Below are positions 1 to 7,995 of a stretch of 45,531 bases of DNA, in pieces. The position numbers and the translations under genes are program-made. The notes below the pieces were generated by a model. It did not search any database, was not told the origin of the DNA, and saw only the letters and a list, made by a program, of their open reading frames with translations. The stretch is from CAZERD01 sp964515405 (GTDB lineage Bacteria; Campylobacterota_A; Desulfurellia; Desulfurellales; CAZERD01): contig CAZERD010000009.1 in assembly GCA_964515405.1 (NCBI GenBank), positions 1-45,531 of the forward strand, read 5' to 3'. Positions within the stretch are counted from its first letter, which is position 1. The number at the start of each line of letters is the position of its first letter.

Positions 1-2
1 GG

Positions 3-1232
3 GAAAGGAAGAAATTTATGGGCATAGAATTGCTGGATAAAACGCTTGGAATAGTAGGTTTGGGCAATGTTGGCTCCGCTGTTGCAAAGAGGGCCAAGGG
101 ATTTGGCATGACGGTTATGGCTTATGATCCGTACATAAAAAGATCCAAAGCCGAGAACTTAGGAGTTGAGCTTGTTGATACGCTGGATGAGATACTGGAG
201 ATGTGTGACATAATCACGTTCCATACGCCGCTTACTAGTGAAACACGTAACATGATCACAAGAAGGGAAATAGATAAAATGAAGGATAGCGTGATACTGA
301 TAAATTGTGCCCGTGGGGGTATAATAAACGAGGCAGATTTATATGATGCTCTGGTGAGCGGTAAGGTAAGGGCTTGTGGTATAGACACGTTTGAAAAGGA
401 ACCGGCTGTTGATAATAGATTGCTTGATCTTGATAATGTATATGTTACTCCTCATATAGGCGCCAATTCTGAGGAATCCCAGATAAATGTTTCTATGATA
501 GTCTCAAGGGAGATAGCCAATGTCCTTAAGAACAGACCCTACAAAAATGCAGTGAACATACCTTTCATAAAGGAATTTATGTCTACACCCCAAAAAGGCT
601 ATTTTGAGCTTGCTGAGAAGATAAGTTCACTCGCTGCCCAGCTTGTGGAAGGTAGAGCTAAAGAATTACAGATAACGATGGTGGGTGAGTTTTTTGAAGA
701 GGATATAGTCATGAAGGCTTTTGATGTGCCTTTCAACTATCAACCGTTCACCATAGCTGTGATAAAAGGATACTTGCAGCATAGTTTAAGTGAGAATATT
801 TCCTATATGAATGCTCCTTACTTTGCCAAAGAGAACGATATAATCGTCTCAGAAGCCAAGACAAAGAGCTACAAGAACTACAACAACATGATAGTGCTCA
901 GGGTTACAACGGACAAAGAGACGAAGGTTATAGGTGCTACGTTGTTTGAGGATGGTACTAGGAAGATACTGTTCATAGACGATTTCCGCACAGATATTAC
1001 ACCTGAGGGGATATATCTGTATATGATAAACAGGGATAAGCCTGGCATTATTGGAAAGATAGGTACTATCCTTGGCAATCTCAATATAAACATAGCCGGT
1101 TTTCATCTTTCGAGGCAGAAGAGCGGTCTTGCTATGTCCTTTGTCCAGCTTGACAGTTCTGTTGATGAGAGGGGGCTTGAGCTTCTCAGGAACATACATG
1201 ATATAATACTTATAAAACTGATAAATTTCTGA
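3..1232 (+). CDS. serA: D-3-phosphoglycerate dehydrogenase, 5' truncated by window edge
   Basis: Catalyses the NAD-dependent oxidation of 3-phosphoglycerate, the first step of serine synthesis, in the cytosol. The reading frame is open to the window edge (it continues ERKKF upstream of the first ATG at 18), so the ATG at 18 is internal and about 120 N-terminal residues are missing. Visible parts are the Rossmann motif GLGNVGSAVA, the catalytic Arg in INCARGG, the Glu of KEP and the His of PHIGANSEE. An intervening ASB-like domain and a C-terminal ACT domain (INRDKPGIIGKIGTIL) follow, so this is the long, regulatory form, in which the ACT domain typically binds serine. The stop TGA overlaps the next ATG by one base, suggesting translational coupling. 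Confidence 0.95.
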   Translation, partial: ERKKFMGIELLDKTLGIVGLGNVGSAVAKRAKGFGMTVMAYDPYIKRSKAENLGVELVDTLDEILEMCDIITFHTPLTSETRNMITRREIDKMKDSVILINCARGGIINEADLYDALVSGKVRACGIDTFEKEPAVDNRLLDLDNVYVTPHIGANSEESQINVSMIVSREIANVLKNRPYKNAVNIPFIKEFMSTPQKGYFELAEKISSLAAQLVEGRAKELQITMVGEFFEEDIVMKAFDVPFNYQPFTIAVIKGYLQHSLSENISYMNAPYFAKENDIIVSEAKTKSYKNYNNMIVLRVTTDKETKVIGATLFEDGTRKILFIDDFRTDITPEGIYLYMINRDKPGIIGKIGTILGNLNINIAGFHLSRQKSGLAMSFVQLDSSVDERGLELLRNIHDIILIKLINF

Positions 1233-1990
1233 TGTTTCATTATTTTGCAGCTCTGCTGAGCGGGGCTGTTTCTGGGGTGGTGCTGGGACTGACGGGAGGG
1301 GGTGGTTCTATACTCGGTGTTCCTCTGCTTGTGTATGTTGTGGGAGAAAATGTGCATCTTGCTATAGGTACCTCTCTTGTGGCTGTTGGTGTTACATCGC
1401 TGTTTGCTTCTGTTTCGTATATGAGGCAATCCCTGGTGAAATTTAAGATGGCTTTGCTCATGGCTTCTCCTGGCGTGTTAAGTACATATCTTGGGGCGCT
1501 TGTGAATAAGAGTGTTAATGGTCCGGTACTGTTAATGCTGTTTGCTGTTCTAATGATGTATATAGGATATTCTATGCTTGTTGGCAGGCGTGTAGAGGGG
1601 GTACGCTCATCCCGTGTGAATTACTTGAAGATACTGGCTCTTGGATTTCTAACTGGGTTTGCAAGTGGGTTTTTTGGCATTGGGGGTGGATTTTTGCTCG
1701 TTCCAGCCTTGTTTTTTGGGGCTAGTTTGGACATGAAGGAATCTGTGGCTACGTCTCTCTTTATTATTTTCATATTTGGATGCTTGGGGCTTTTAAGCTA
1801 TGAACTTCAAGGAAGGAGGATTGACTATACAGTAGGCTCATTGTTTGTCTTAGGTGGGGCTATTGGTGGTTACGTGGGAGCTTTTGTGGGCAAGAGGACA
1901 AATCAATCTCGTCTTAGGGTTTTGTTTGCTTTGCTGATAATAGTTGTTGGTGTTGTTATGCTCTTCTCGAATTTAGTGAAGACTGTCTAA
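1232..1990 (+). CDS. TauE/SafE (DUF81) family anion exporter
   Basis: A 252-residue polytopic inner-membrane protein with about eight hydrophobic segments. It has the duplicated TauE/SafE signature: a Gly-rich first half (GLTGGGGSILGVPLL near the N terminus) and a matching second half (GFFGIGGGFLLVPALFF around residue 150). Family members move sulfite, sulfoacetate or other small organosulfur or carboxylate anions, usually outward. The substrate cannot be told from sequence. The ATG shares one base with the serA stop and has no clear Shine-Dalgarno, so it is probably translated by coupling. It ends 22 bp before the convergent prmA-like gene. Confidence 0.9.
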   Translation: MFHYFAALLSGAVSGVVLGLTGGGGSILGVPLLVYVVGENVHLAIGTSLVAVGVTSLFASVSYMRQSLVKFKMALLMASPGVLSTYLGALVNKSVNGPVLLMLFAVLMMYIGYSMLVGRRVEGVRSSRVNYLKILALGFLTGFASGFFGIGGGFLLVPALFFGASLDMKESVATSLFIIFIFGCLGLLSYELQGRRIDYTVGSLFVLGGAIGGYVGAFVGKRTNQSRLRVLFALLIIVVGVVMLFSNLVKTV

Positions 1991-1996
1991 ACGGGA

Positions 1997-2030
1997 GTGT
2001 TGTAACCTTGGGTTACCTCATTTGCAACAC
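1997..2030. terminator. inverted repeat between convergent genes, possible terminator
   Basis: GTAACC (2002-2007), loop TTG, GGTTAC (2011-2016) forms a 6-bp hairpin. It is nested in a looser GTGTT/AACAC pairing (1997-2001 with 2026-2030). It sits where tauE and the prmA-like gene converge and overlaps the stop of the latter. No strong U-tract follows on either strand, so terminator function is only a guess. Confidence 0.3.
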
Positions 2031-2609
2031 GTACGTTACATACTCTTCAAGGAATCTACTTTTGATGAGTGAGAATCCCAAATGTATAAACTTTCTTTTT
2101 ACCGTATAACTTTCCTCTGGGGATATACCAGACAGTATTGCCATGGTACCCCGCTGAGAGGCTGTTTTTATGTTGGTAGCCATCCCAAGTATCGCCGAAT
2201 CAAATATATTCGCCAGTATTATGTCGAACTTTTCTTCTGACTGTGGGATGTTGCTGGCTATGGAGCACTTTACGTTTTTTACACTGTTCAGTTCTATGTT
2301 CTGAGAGCACTCATATACGGCGTTTGGGTCTATATCAAATGCTATTATCTCTTCTGCCCCGAGTTTTGAGGCTGCTATTGATAGAATTCCTGATCCGGTT
2401 CCTATGTCAAGTACTTTTCTTCCCTTTATTTCTATGTTTTCCATTTCCTCGATACAACTGATGGTTGTTTCATGGATGCCTGTTCCGAATGAAGAGCCCA
2501 TCACGAGGGATATTCGTATTCTGTTTATTTCTATCCAGGGAGGTGCAACGGCAAACGTTTTGCCTATTGGTATTATCTTATTCTCGGTTTTCCATCTCCA
2601 TTGCTTCAA
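2013..2609 (-). CDS. short PrmA-type protein methyltransferase lacking the N-terminal L11-binding domain
   Basis: A 198-residue SAM-dependent methyltransferase. The PrmA signatures are FGTGIHETT, motif I LDIGTGSGILSIAA, FDIDPNAV and ILANIF, the last being the substrate-side Asn motif. PrmA trimethylates ribosomal protein L11. Usual PrmA proteins have 250-290 residues with an N-terminal L11-recognition domain. This one begins in the linker, just before the catalytic domain. The start is a TTG at 2609, chosen because AAGGAGG lies 6 bases upstream at 2616-2622; nearby ATGs are out of frame. It overlaps the 3' end of the upstream gene by 32 bases. It may still methylate L11 or may have another target. 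Confidence 0.85.
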   Translation of the reverse strand: MKQWRWKTENKIIPIGKTFAVAPPWIEINRIRISLVMGSSFGTGIHETTISCIEEMENIEIKGRKVLDIGTGSGILSIAASKLGAEEIIAFDIDPNAVYECSQNIELNSVKNVKCSIASNIPQSEEKFDIILANIFDSAILGMATNIKTASQRGTMAILSGISPEESYTVKRKFIHLGFSLIKSRFLEEYVTYVLQMR

Positions 2610-3567
2610 GTTCTTCCTCCTTTATGTAACAGAAGTTTAGCGTGGGTTCCCTAAGATTGTTTCCTCTGTAGTAGAACAAGAGTATTCCTCTATCCACCGT
2701 AAGGGTATCTGAATACCCACCATCGTATATGTTTCCCTGATAGGTGTCTATGGTGATTTCTGCGGATAAGTTTGGTATTGCTCTTCTTATGGAGATACCT
2801 GCGAGGTTTTTCCCGAATATTCTTCGGTAGGAGAGCCATACAGAGTTAGAGAACTTTAATGTGGTAGGCGCGTGGGCATATGGAAATAGCTTACTCAAGC
2901 TGTTCCATTTTTTTCCATCCGATGATTTGGAATGCCATATGCCAAAGTCGAGGTTATCCTGCCTTGTGAACATATGGAGTCTGTTATCGTGCTCTGTCAT
3001 TGAACTTTCGTTTAGTATGATGTGGTCGGGTATAGAGGATATATATGACAAAAGTTCCCACCTCTCAAAGTTTTCTGTACATATTAAAAGTGGTTTTGGT
3101 TTGTCTTCCCATTCTACGAGGCCATAGGCTGTAAATAGGAATGCACCGTTTCTATATATAGGTTTGCCATAAAAAACAAATTTCTTTACGCCTTTTACTG
3201 TTACCCTTTTCCTTTCGTTGAATGTAGGAGTGTTGGAGATTGAGACAAATACTTCTACTTTCCTTGTTGTTTCTTCAAACGTTCTAGTACAAAGGATAAA
3301 TATGGATGGTGCTGGATTAGAGACGATTGCATCCATCTCGTAACCTGATGTAAATATAGGTTCTGGATGTATCTTTGAGGTGTTATCCCAGTTGTATAGC
3401 GTTTGTGGTTCTATCACTGTACTCATAACCTTTCCATTCCTTCCGTGTGGTGAAGGGAAAATACTCTTTGCTTCTCTGAAGAATATATGTATCCTGCCAC
3501 TGTACATTGTTGCTGTAGGGAATGAATAATAATATCCTTTTCTTTTCAACAAGATACCCTTTTTCAC
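2578..3567 (-). CDS. sialidase-like (BNR) beta-propeller protein, cytoplasmic
   Basis: A 329-residue protein with no signal peptide. It shows repeated blade-like segments typical of sialidase/glycosidase propellers: an N-terminal FPTATMYSGRIHIFFRE, a central ESSMTEHDNRLHMFTRQ followed by SKSSDGKKWNS (an Asp-box-like SxDGxxW), WLSYRR, and a C-terminal YDGGYSDTLTVDRGILLFYY. In that superfamily these segments carry the Arg, Glu and Tyr active-site positions, but enzymatic activity and substrate here are unknown. The start is a GTG at 3567. It is divergent from the trehalose operon and shares the 84-bp promoter region with it. A role in cytoplasmic glycan turnover is only an inference. Confidence 0.7.
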   Translation of the reverse strand: MKKGILLKRKGYYYSFPTATMYSGRIHIFFREAKSIFPSPHGRNGKVMSTVIEPQTLYNWDNTSKIHPEPIFTSGYEMDAIVSNPAPSIFILCTRTFEETTRKVEVFVSISNTPTFNERKRVTVKGVKKFVFYGKPIYRNGAFLFTAYGLVEWEDKPKPLLICTENFERWELLSYISSIPDHIILNESSMTEHDNRLHMFTRQDNLDFGIWHSKSSDGKKWNSLSKLFPYAHAPTTLKFSNSVWLSYRRIFGKNLAGISIRRAIPNLSAEITIDTYQGNIYDGGYSDTLTVDRGILLFYYRGNNLREPTLNFCYIKEEELEAMEMENRE

Positions 3568-3578
3568 GCCTAAAGACC

Positions 3579-3607
3579 TTGAATAATATTACATTTATTA
3601 TTATACT
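3579..3607 (+). promoter_or_regulatory. sigma70-type promoter of the trehalose operon
   Basis: TTGAAT at 3579-3584, a 17-bp spacer and TATACT at 3602-3607. This predicts a transcript start near 3614 and a leader of about 38 bases before the ATG at 3652. Its -10 overlaps the minus-strand TATAAT of the divergent gene. Confidence 0.7.
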
Positions 3608-3628
3608 AAAAAATAAAAGGTTAATAAA
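3600..3628 (-). promoter_or_regulatory. putative promoter of the sialidase-like gene
   Basis: On the minus strand there is a perfect TATAAT (plus 3600-3605). A weak -35 TTTATT lies 17 bp upstream (plus 3623-3628). The -10 lies inside the divergent trehalose promoter, so the two polymerases would compete. Confidence 0.4.
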
Positions 3629-3651
3629 GCCTGATTTTTTGGAGGGTGTAC

Positions 3652-4314
3652 ATGGAGGAAGGGTTGTTGCCATTCAAGATAAAGGATTGTTCACTTATAG
3701 AGCTCTCCAGTAAGAAAATGGTTCAAGATTTAAGGGAGCTCAGGGATGTGCTCATGAGCATACCGCTGAACAGTATTTATCACCATTTCTATGGTAATTT
3801 GTTGAAGCCAAGCTTTGAGTTGCAGGTGTTTACGAACGATTTTGCCCAGTGGGTAAAGGATGCCTTGCATGAAGATGTGTTAGCTGAAAAGTTGGGTGTT
3901 CTTGATCCGAGCCACTATGAAGATTTAGAACAATTAAGGGCTGATTTGATAGACGTAATAGAGGAGCATCTCTATGAGAAGGAGTATCTGCCGCTTGCCA
4001 AGAGCAATCAGTTGTTCCATTTTATGCACTCTTATATAGTGATATTTGACACCGATAAGACGATAACGAAGCCTGAGGATCTACCACAGGCAGTGGATGG
4101 AATGTCCCTTGGGAGTATATTTTATCACTTTATAGATGCAAGGAGGAGGACAGAAGATAGAATGGATGATTTTAGCAGTTGGTTGAAGCCCGCGAAGAGG
4201 TATTACAGCCTGATAAACAGGATAAGGAGTATAGATCCATTTTTCAGGGAGCTTTCAGAGACGAAGAGACAGTTATACAATGTGGTAAGTGAATATTTTA
4301 AAGGAGTCCAATGA
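3652..4314 (+). CDS. DUF5752-like protein, internally duplicated, leading the trehalose operon
   Basis: A 220-residue soluble protein of unknown function, resembling the DUF5752 family that I associate with TreT genes. Two halves repeat the same pattern. LNSIYHHFYGN (39-49) matches LGSIFYHFIDA (153-163). NDFAQWV (62-68) matches DDFSSWL (172-178). A DP-containing helix plus a charged helix around 85-107 matches 195-216. The ATG at 3652 is preferred to the GTG at 3646 because GGAGG (3641-3645) lies 6 bases before it. TreT follows with a 1-4 base overlap, suggesting the two proteins act together. No catalytic motif is evident; a partner or regulator of trehalose synthesis is an inference. Confidence 0.85.
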   Translation: MEEGLLPFKIKDCSLIELSSKKMVQDLRELRDVLMSIPLNSIYHHFYGNLLKPSFELQVFTNDFAQWVKDALHEDVLAEKLGVLDPSHYEDLEQLRADLIDVIEEHLYEKEYLPLAKSNQLFHFMHSYIVIFDTDKTITKPEDLPQAVDGMSLGSIFYHFIDARRRTEDRMDDFSSWLKPAKRYYSLINRIRSIDPFFRELSETKRQLYNVVSEYFKGVQ

Positions 4315-5549
4315 TGTCTAGCATTGAGAGATACGCTGATATAGTTGGTGAGGATACCATAGAGCATTTGTTTCAGATATCCAAGCATCTAAGAGGTATA
4401 AATGTGTTACATGTCAACTCTACGAGAGTTGGTGGTGGTGTAGCTGAGCTTTTAAGGAAGATAGTTCCTTTTCAAAAAGAGCTTGGTATGAATGCTGAGT
4501 GGGAGGTAATTAAGGGAACGGATGAGTTTTATAAGTGCACTAAGAGTTTTCACAATGCTTTGCAAGGGAGTAAGATAGATATACCGCCGCATCTGATTAA
4601 GGAGTATGAGACTATAAATGAGTCAAACGCAGAAGACCTAAGGGATAAACTCAGTGGAGCAGATATAGTGTTTATACACGATCCACAGCCTGCAATGCTG
4701 TTAAAATTTGTTCCGGACAGGAAAGGGAAGTGGATATGGAGATGCCATATTGATATATCAAAGCCCCACAGGCCTGTCTGGAAGTATATGAAGGGTATAG
4801 TTTCTGGTTATGATGCCAGTATATTCTCTTTGGTGGATTTTGCTCAGCCTCTGCCCCACGAGCAGTACATAATACCTCCAAGTATAGATCCACTGAGCGA
4901 AAAGAATATTGAGTTGGAAGAAGATGAGATTGACAGGGTGTGTGAGGCTTATGGGATAGACAGGAGAAGACCAATCATTACTCAGGTGTCAAGGTTTGAC
5001 AGGTTTAAGGACCCGATAGGTGTGATGGAAGCATTTGAGATGACTAAAGAGTTTATACCTGATCTACAACTTGTTCTCGCTGGTGGTTCTGCGGACGATG
5101 ACCCTGAGGGTGCTGCTGTTTTGAGTGAGGTTCGGGAATACGCTGAGGGTAAAAATGATATTCATGTACTTGCCCTTCCCCCGACTGTTAACAGAACTAT
5201 CAATGCCCTCCAGAGGGCCTCTGATGTCATACTACAGAAATCGCTTAAGGAGGGATTTGGGCTTACTGTTACAGAATCATTGTGGAAGTATAAGCCTGTT
5301 ATAGGTGGTAATACCGGTGGAATAAAGCTACAGGTTATTGATTCTTATACTGGTTTTCTCGTCAATTCGCCTGAGGGTGCTTCTTTGAGACTCAGATATT
5401 TGTTTACCAACAGGGAGCAGATAAGGGTTATAGGTAACAGAGCCCACAATTTCGTCAAGGATAATTTTCTTATCACAAGACACTTAAGGGAGTATTTGAC
5501 TCTAATGTTGTTTCTTTTGAAAGACAAAACGGAAAGGTTAGTGCTTTGA
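4314..5549 (+). CDS. treT: trehalose glycosyltransferring synthase TreT (GT4)
   Basis: Forms trehalose from a nucleoside-diphosphate glucose (ADP- or UDP-Glc) and glucose, a reversible reaction in several thermophiles. The 411 residues have the GT-B layout: an N-terminal HVNSTRVGGGVAELL, VFIHDPQPAML and RCHID, then a C-terminal domain with QVSRFDRFKDPIGVMEAF and the E-x7-E donor site EGFGLTVTE. ATG at 4314 (TGATG overlap) or at 4311 are both possible. The AAGGAG at 4301-4306 is better spaced for 4314. Its presence next to otsA/otsB gives the cell two trehalose routes. Trehalose phosphorylase-type activity of the same family is the main alternative. Confidence 0.9.
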   Translation: MSSIERYADIVGEDTIEHLFQISKHLRGINVLHVNSTRVGGGVAELLRKIVPFQKELGMNAEWEVIKGTDEFYKCTKSFHNALQGSKIDIPPHLIKEYETINESNAEDLRDKLSGADIVFIHDPQPAMLLKFVPDRKGKWIWRCHIDISKPHRPVWKYMKGIVSGYDASIFSLVDFAQPLPHEQYIIPPSIDPLSEKNIELEEDEIDRVCEAYGIDRRRPIITQVSRFDRFKDPIGVMEAFEMTKEFIPDLQLVLAGGSADDDPEGAAVLSEVREYAEGKNDIHVLALPPTVNRTINALQRASDVILQKSLKEGFGLTVTESLWKYKPVIGGNTGGIKLQVIDSYTGFLVNSPEGASLRLRYLFTNREQIRVIGNRAHNFVKDNFLITRHLREYLTLMLFLLKDKTERLVL

Positions 5550-6313
5550 GAGTAGCAAACGCTACTGCACTTGATAGGTTTCTATGGGGATATGTAGGAA
5601 GAGAGCGACTTGTGATGCTTGATTACGATGGGACTCTTGCACCTTTTACGGTTGAAAGGGATAAAGCCTATGTTCCTGTTGCTCTATCGGCTGTGTTAAA
5701 CAGATTGAGCATGAACACTCTCAATATCGTTGCTGTTGTAAGTGGCAGGGTTGCTGAGGAAGTTGCCAGGCTGCTGAGGGCTTCTCATGTAGTTCGTATT
5801 CCATTAATCTTTGGTTCTCATGGTTCTGAGAGCATTGATTGGAATGGTGTTTCGCATAGGATTGATATTGATAAGGAATCTTTGGTTGGATTGGATAGAG
5901 TATATGATTTGTTATTGCGTAAGATAGATTCTACCTTGGTGGAGAGGAAGTATGCATCAATTGCAGTTCATGTAAGGGGTATGGAGAGGGGTGAGGCTGA
6001 TAAAGTGCTTAGATTTGCTGTTTCTGTGTTCAGAGATAGTTCTGTGCCAGGCTTTCGTATAGTGGAGTTTAATGGTGGGGTTGAACTCCGGAGCAGGGCA
6101 TCTGATAAGGGGAAAGCTGTAGCTTCCCTGCTGAAGCGGTATCCTGAAGCCACCGCTGTTTACCTGGGCGACGATGAAACGGATGAGGATGCATTTAGAG
6201 AACTGAAGGGTAAGGGGTTGAGCATTAGGATCGGAGATGAAGGTATGGACACTTGTGCGGATGTGGTCTTTCAGAGGTGGGAAGTTGGTGATTTTTTGAA
6301 GAGGTTTGAGTAA
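5546..6313 (+). CDS. otsB: trehalose-6-phosphate phosphatase
   Basis: Hydrolyses trehalose 6-phosphate to trehalose in the cytosol. The 255-residue HAD phosphatase has the nucleophile motif LDYDGTLAPF (Asp26, Asp28), the SGR of motif II (VVSGRVAEEV), a GSHGSE cap-region motif and the Mg-binding LGDDETDEDAF near residue 210. The start is a TTG at 5546 that overlaps the treT stop by 4 bases; GGAAAGG at 5531-5537 is suitably spaced. It directly precedes otsA, its pathway partner, with a one-base overlap. Confidence 0.93.
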   Translation: MRVANATALDRFLWGYVGRERLVMLDYDGTLAPFTVERDKAYVPVALSAVLNRLSMNTLNIVAVVSGRVAEEVARLLRASHVVRIPLIFGSHGSESIDWNGVSHRIDIDKESLVGLDRVYDLLLRKIDSTLVERKYASIAVHVRGMERGEADKVLRFAVSVFRDSSVPGFRIVEFNGGVELRSRASDKGKAVASLLKRYPEATAVYLGDDETDEDAFRELKGKGLSIRIGDEGMDTCADVVFQRWEVGDFLKRFE

Positions 6314-7806
6314 TGGGTGGAGAGAGCAAGCTTGTAATAGTGTCGAATAGGCTTCCTATCGTTATAAAGCGGTTGGGTACCAAGTGGAATATCGAGCCTG
6401 CCTCTGGAGGTCTTGTTTCGGCCATCACTCCATTGCTCAAGAAGAGGGGTGGGCTTTGGATAGGATGGGCCGGGGTGACGAAGGAAGAACTCAGGGGGAT
6501 TGATATAGATTCAATAATGGCAGCCCAAATGGCCGACGCAGGGTACTCGTTGAAGAATGTTCTTTTGTCCCGTCAGGAGTATGAGCTTTACTATAAGGGA
6601 TTTTCCAATGAGATAATATGGCCCCTTTTCCATGGGTTTTTTTCATTGTGCCGTTTTAATCCAAAGTACTGGTATGCTTATGAGACGGTCAACAGAAAGT
6701 TTGCAAAGGTAATAAAGGATAATGTGAGGGAGAAAGATTACATATGGGTTCACGACTATCATCTTTTTAATGTAGCCAAGTATTTGAGAAAATTGTCCGT
6801 TAATAATTCTATAGGATACTTCCTCCATATTCCATTTCCCCCTCTTGACAATTTTATTAAGTTGCCGTGGAGGTTCGAGATAGTAAGAGCCCTCCTTGAA
6901 TACGATTTGGTTGGATTTCAGACCTCCAAGGATAAGAGAAATTTCCTTGATGCTGTTGGATACCTGCTCAGGGATGTGAGAATATATAGGAGGAGGTCCC
7001 TTGCCACCATATCTTATAATTCAAAACAGATAAAGGTAGGTGCTTTTCCTATAAGTATAGATTATAAATGGTTCACGAAGGATGCGAAGAATCCCCAGAT
7101 TCAGGAGAACTCCAAGAAGATAACAAAGATGTTGCCCGATAGACAACTTGTACTTGGGGTGGATAGGCTTGATTATTCAAAAGGTCTTATACAAAAATTT
7201 GAGGCTTTTCGTAGGGTGTTTAGGGTTTATCCAGAGCTTAAAGGTAGACTAACTCTTGTTCAGGTGGTTGTTCCCAGTAGGAGTGATATACCCGAATATA
7301 GTAAACTGAAGACAGAGATAGAGCAGCTTGTTGGGTGTATCAATGGCGAGTTCACAGTATTTGGTTGGGTGCCTATTTACTATATGTTCAGGAGCTTGAG
7401 TCGGGAAGAGCTGATATCATATTATATGGCAGCTGATATGGCCCTTGTAACACCAATAAACGACGGTATGAATCTTGTAGCTAAGGAGTTTTGTGCAACG
7501 AAGATAGACAACAATGGTGTGTTGATACTCAGTGAGTTTGCGGGTGCAGCGGCCCAGCTACAAAAGCATTGCTTGCTTGTTAATCCCATGGATATAAATC
7601 TCGTTGCTGATGCCATCTATAGGGCTTATCATATGGATAGGTCTCAGAAGAAGGCCATGATGTCTAAGCTCAGGAATTGCATAAAGAAGTACGATATATT
7701 CTGGTGGATAAAGAGTTTTCTTGGTGCTGCCCTCCAAGATTCCACAGATACCAAGACGCTCTACGAGGAGTTCGCTCTTACACTTCAGGAGAGGCAGAAT
7801 GTTTAG
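6313..7806 (+). CDS. otsA: trehalose-6-phosphate synthase
   Basis: Joins a nucleotide-glucose donor and glucose 6-phosphate to make trehalose 6-phosphate (GT20). The 497 residues match the usual family length. Visible motifs are VSNRLPIVI, ASGGLVSAI, WIGWAG, VHDYHL, LHIPFPP, the donor-binding VDRLDYSKGL and the C-terminal TPINDGMNLVAKEF. The ATG overlaps the otsB stop by one base. It is the last gene of the operon and is followed by a terminator-like hairpin. Together with OtsB it forms the classical two-step trehalose route, probably for osmotic or heat protection. Confidence 0.95.
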   Translation: MGGESKLVIVSNRLPIVIKRLGTKWNIEPASGGLVSAITPLLKKRGGLWIGWAGVTKEELRGIDIDSIMAAQMADAGYSLKNVLLSRQEYELYYKGFSNEIIWPLFHGFFSLCRFNPKYWYAYETVNRKFAKVIKDNVREKDYIWVHDYHLFNVAKYLRKLSVNNSIGYFLHIPFPPLDNFIKLPWRFEIVRALLEYDLVGFQTSKDKRNFLDAVGYLLRDVRIYRRRSLATISYNSKQIKVGAFPISIDYKWFTKDAKNPQIQENSKKITKMLPDRQLVLGVDRLDYSKGLIQKFEAFRRVFRVYPELKGRLTLVQVVVPSRSDIPEYSKLKTEIEQLVGCINGEFTVFGWVPIYYMFRSLSREELISYYMAADMALVTPINDGMNLVAKEFCATKIDNNGVLILSEFAGAAAQLQKHCLLVNPMDINLVADAIYRAYHMDRSQKKAMMSKLRNCIKKYDIFWWIKSFLGAALQDSTDTKTLYEEFALTLQERQNV

Positions 7807-7835
7807 GATTTGCCTGTGTGCAAACCTACTCAATT

Positions 7836-7857
7836 CGCCTTCCCAAGGCGTTTCTTT
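7836..7857 (+). terminator. terminator-like hairpin after otsA
   Basis: CGCCTT (7836-7841), loop CCC, AAGGCG (7845-7850), then TTTCTTTG. The 6-bp stem and pyrimidine-rich tail fit a modest intrinsic terminator closing the trehalose operon before the next promoter. Confidence 0.5.
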
Positions 7858-7880
7858 GAATGTTGAGGGATCGGTCTTTC

Positions 7881-7909
7881 TTGACTTAGAATATTGTTTC
7901 ATATATATT
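7881..7909 (+). promoter_or_regulatory. sigma70-type promoter of the idh-kor operon
   Basis: TTGACT (7881-7886), a 17-bp spacer and TATATT (7904-7909). A start near 7916 would give a leader of about 80 bases before the idh ATG. This is among the best promoter matches in the window and the only clear one seen upstream of idh and the kor genes. Confidence 0.75.
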
Positions 7910-7995
7910 CTCCCAGGAGAATAAGATGGCGGGTTTTAGGTGTTGTAGGTTATATTAGGGTGTGAGATAAAAATACGTGTGGAAGGAGATATCCA

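Noticed and set aside
18..20. ATG at 18 as the serA start
   Set aside because: The frame continues upstream to the window edge with family-like residues, and the N-terminal substrate-binding portion is missing, so this Met is internal.
849..1199. Minus-strand open frame inside serA
   Set aside because: It is fully covered by the strongly supported serA frame and has no family-like sequence; many similar shadows across the window were dropped for the same reason.
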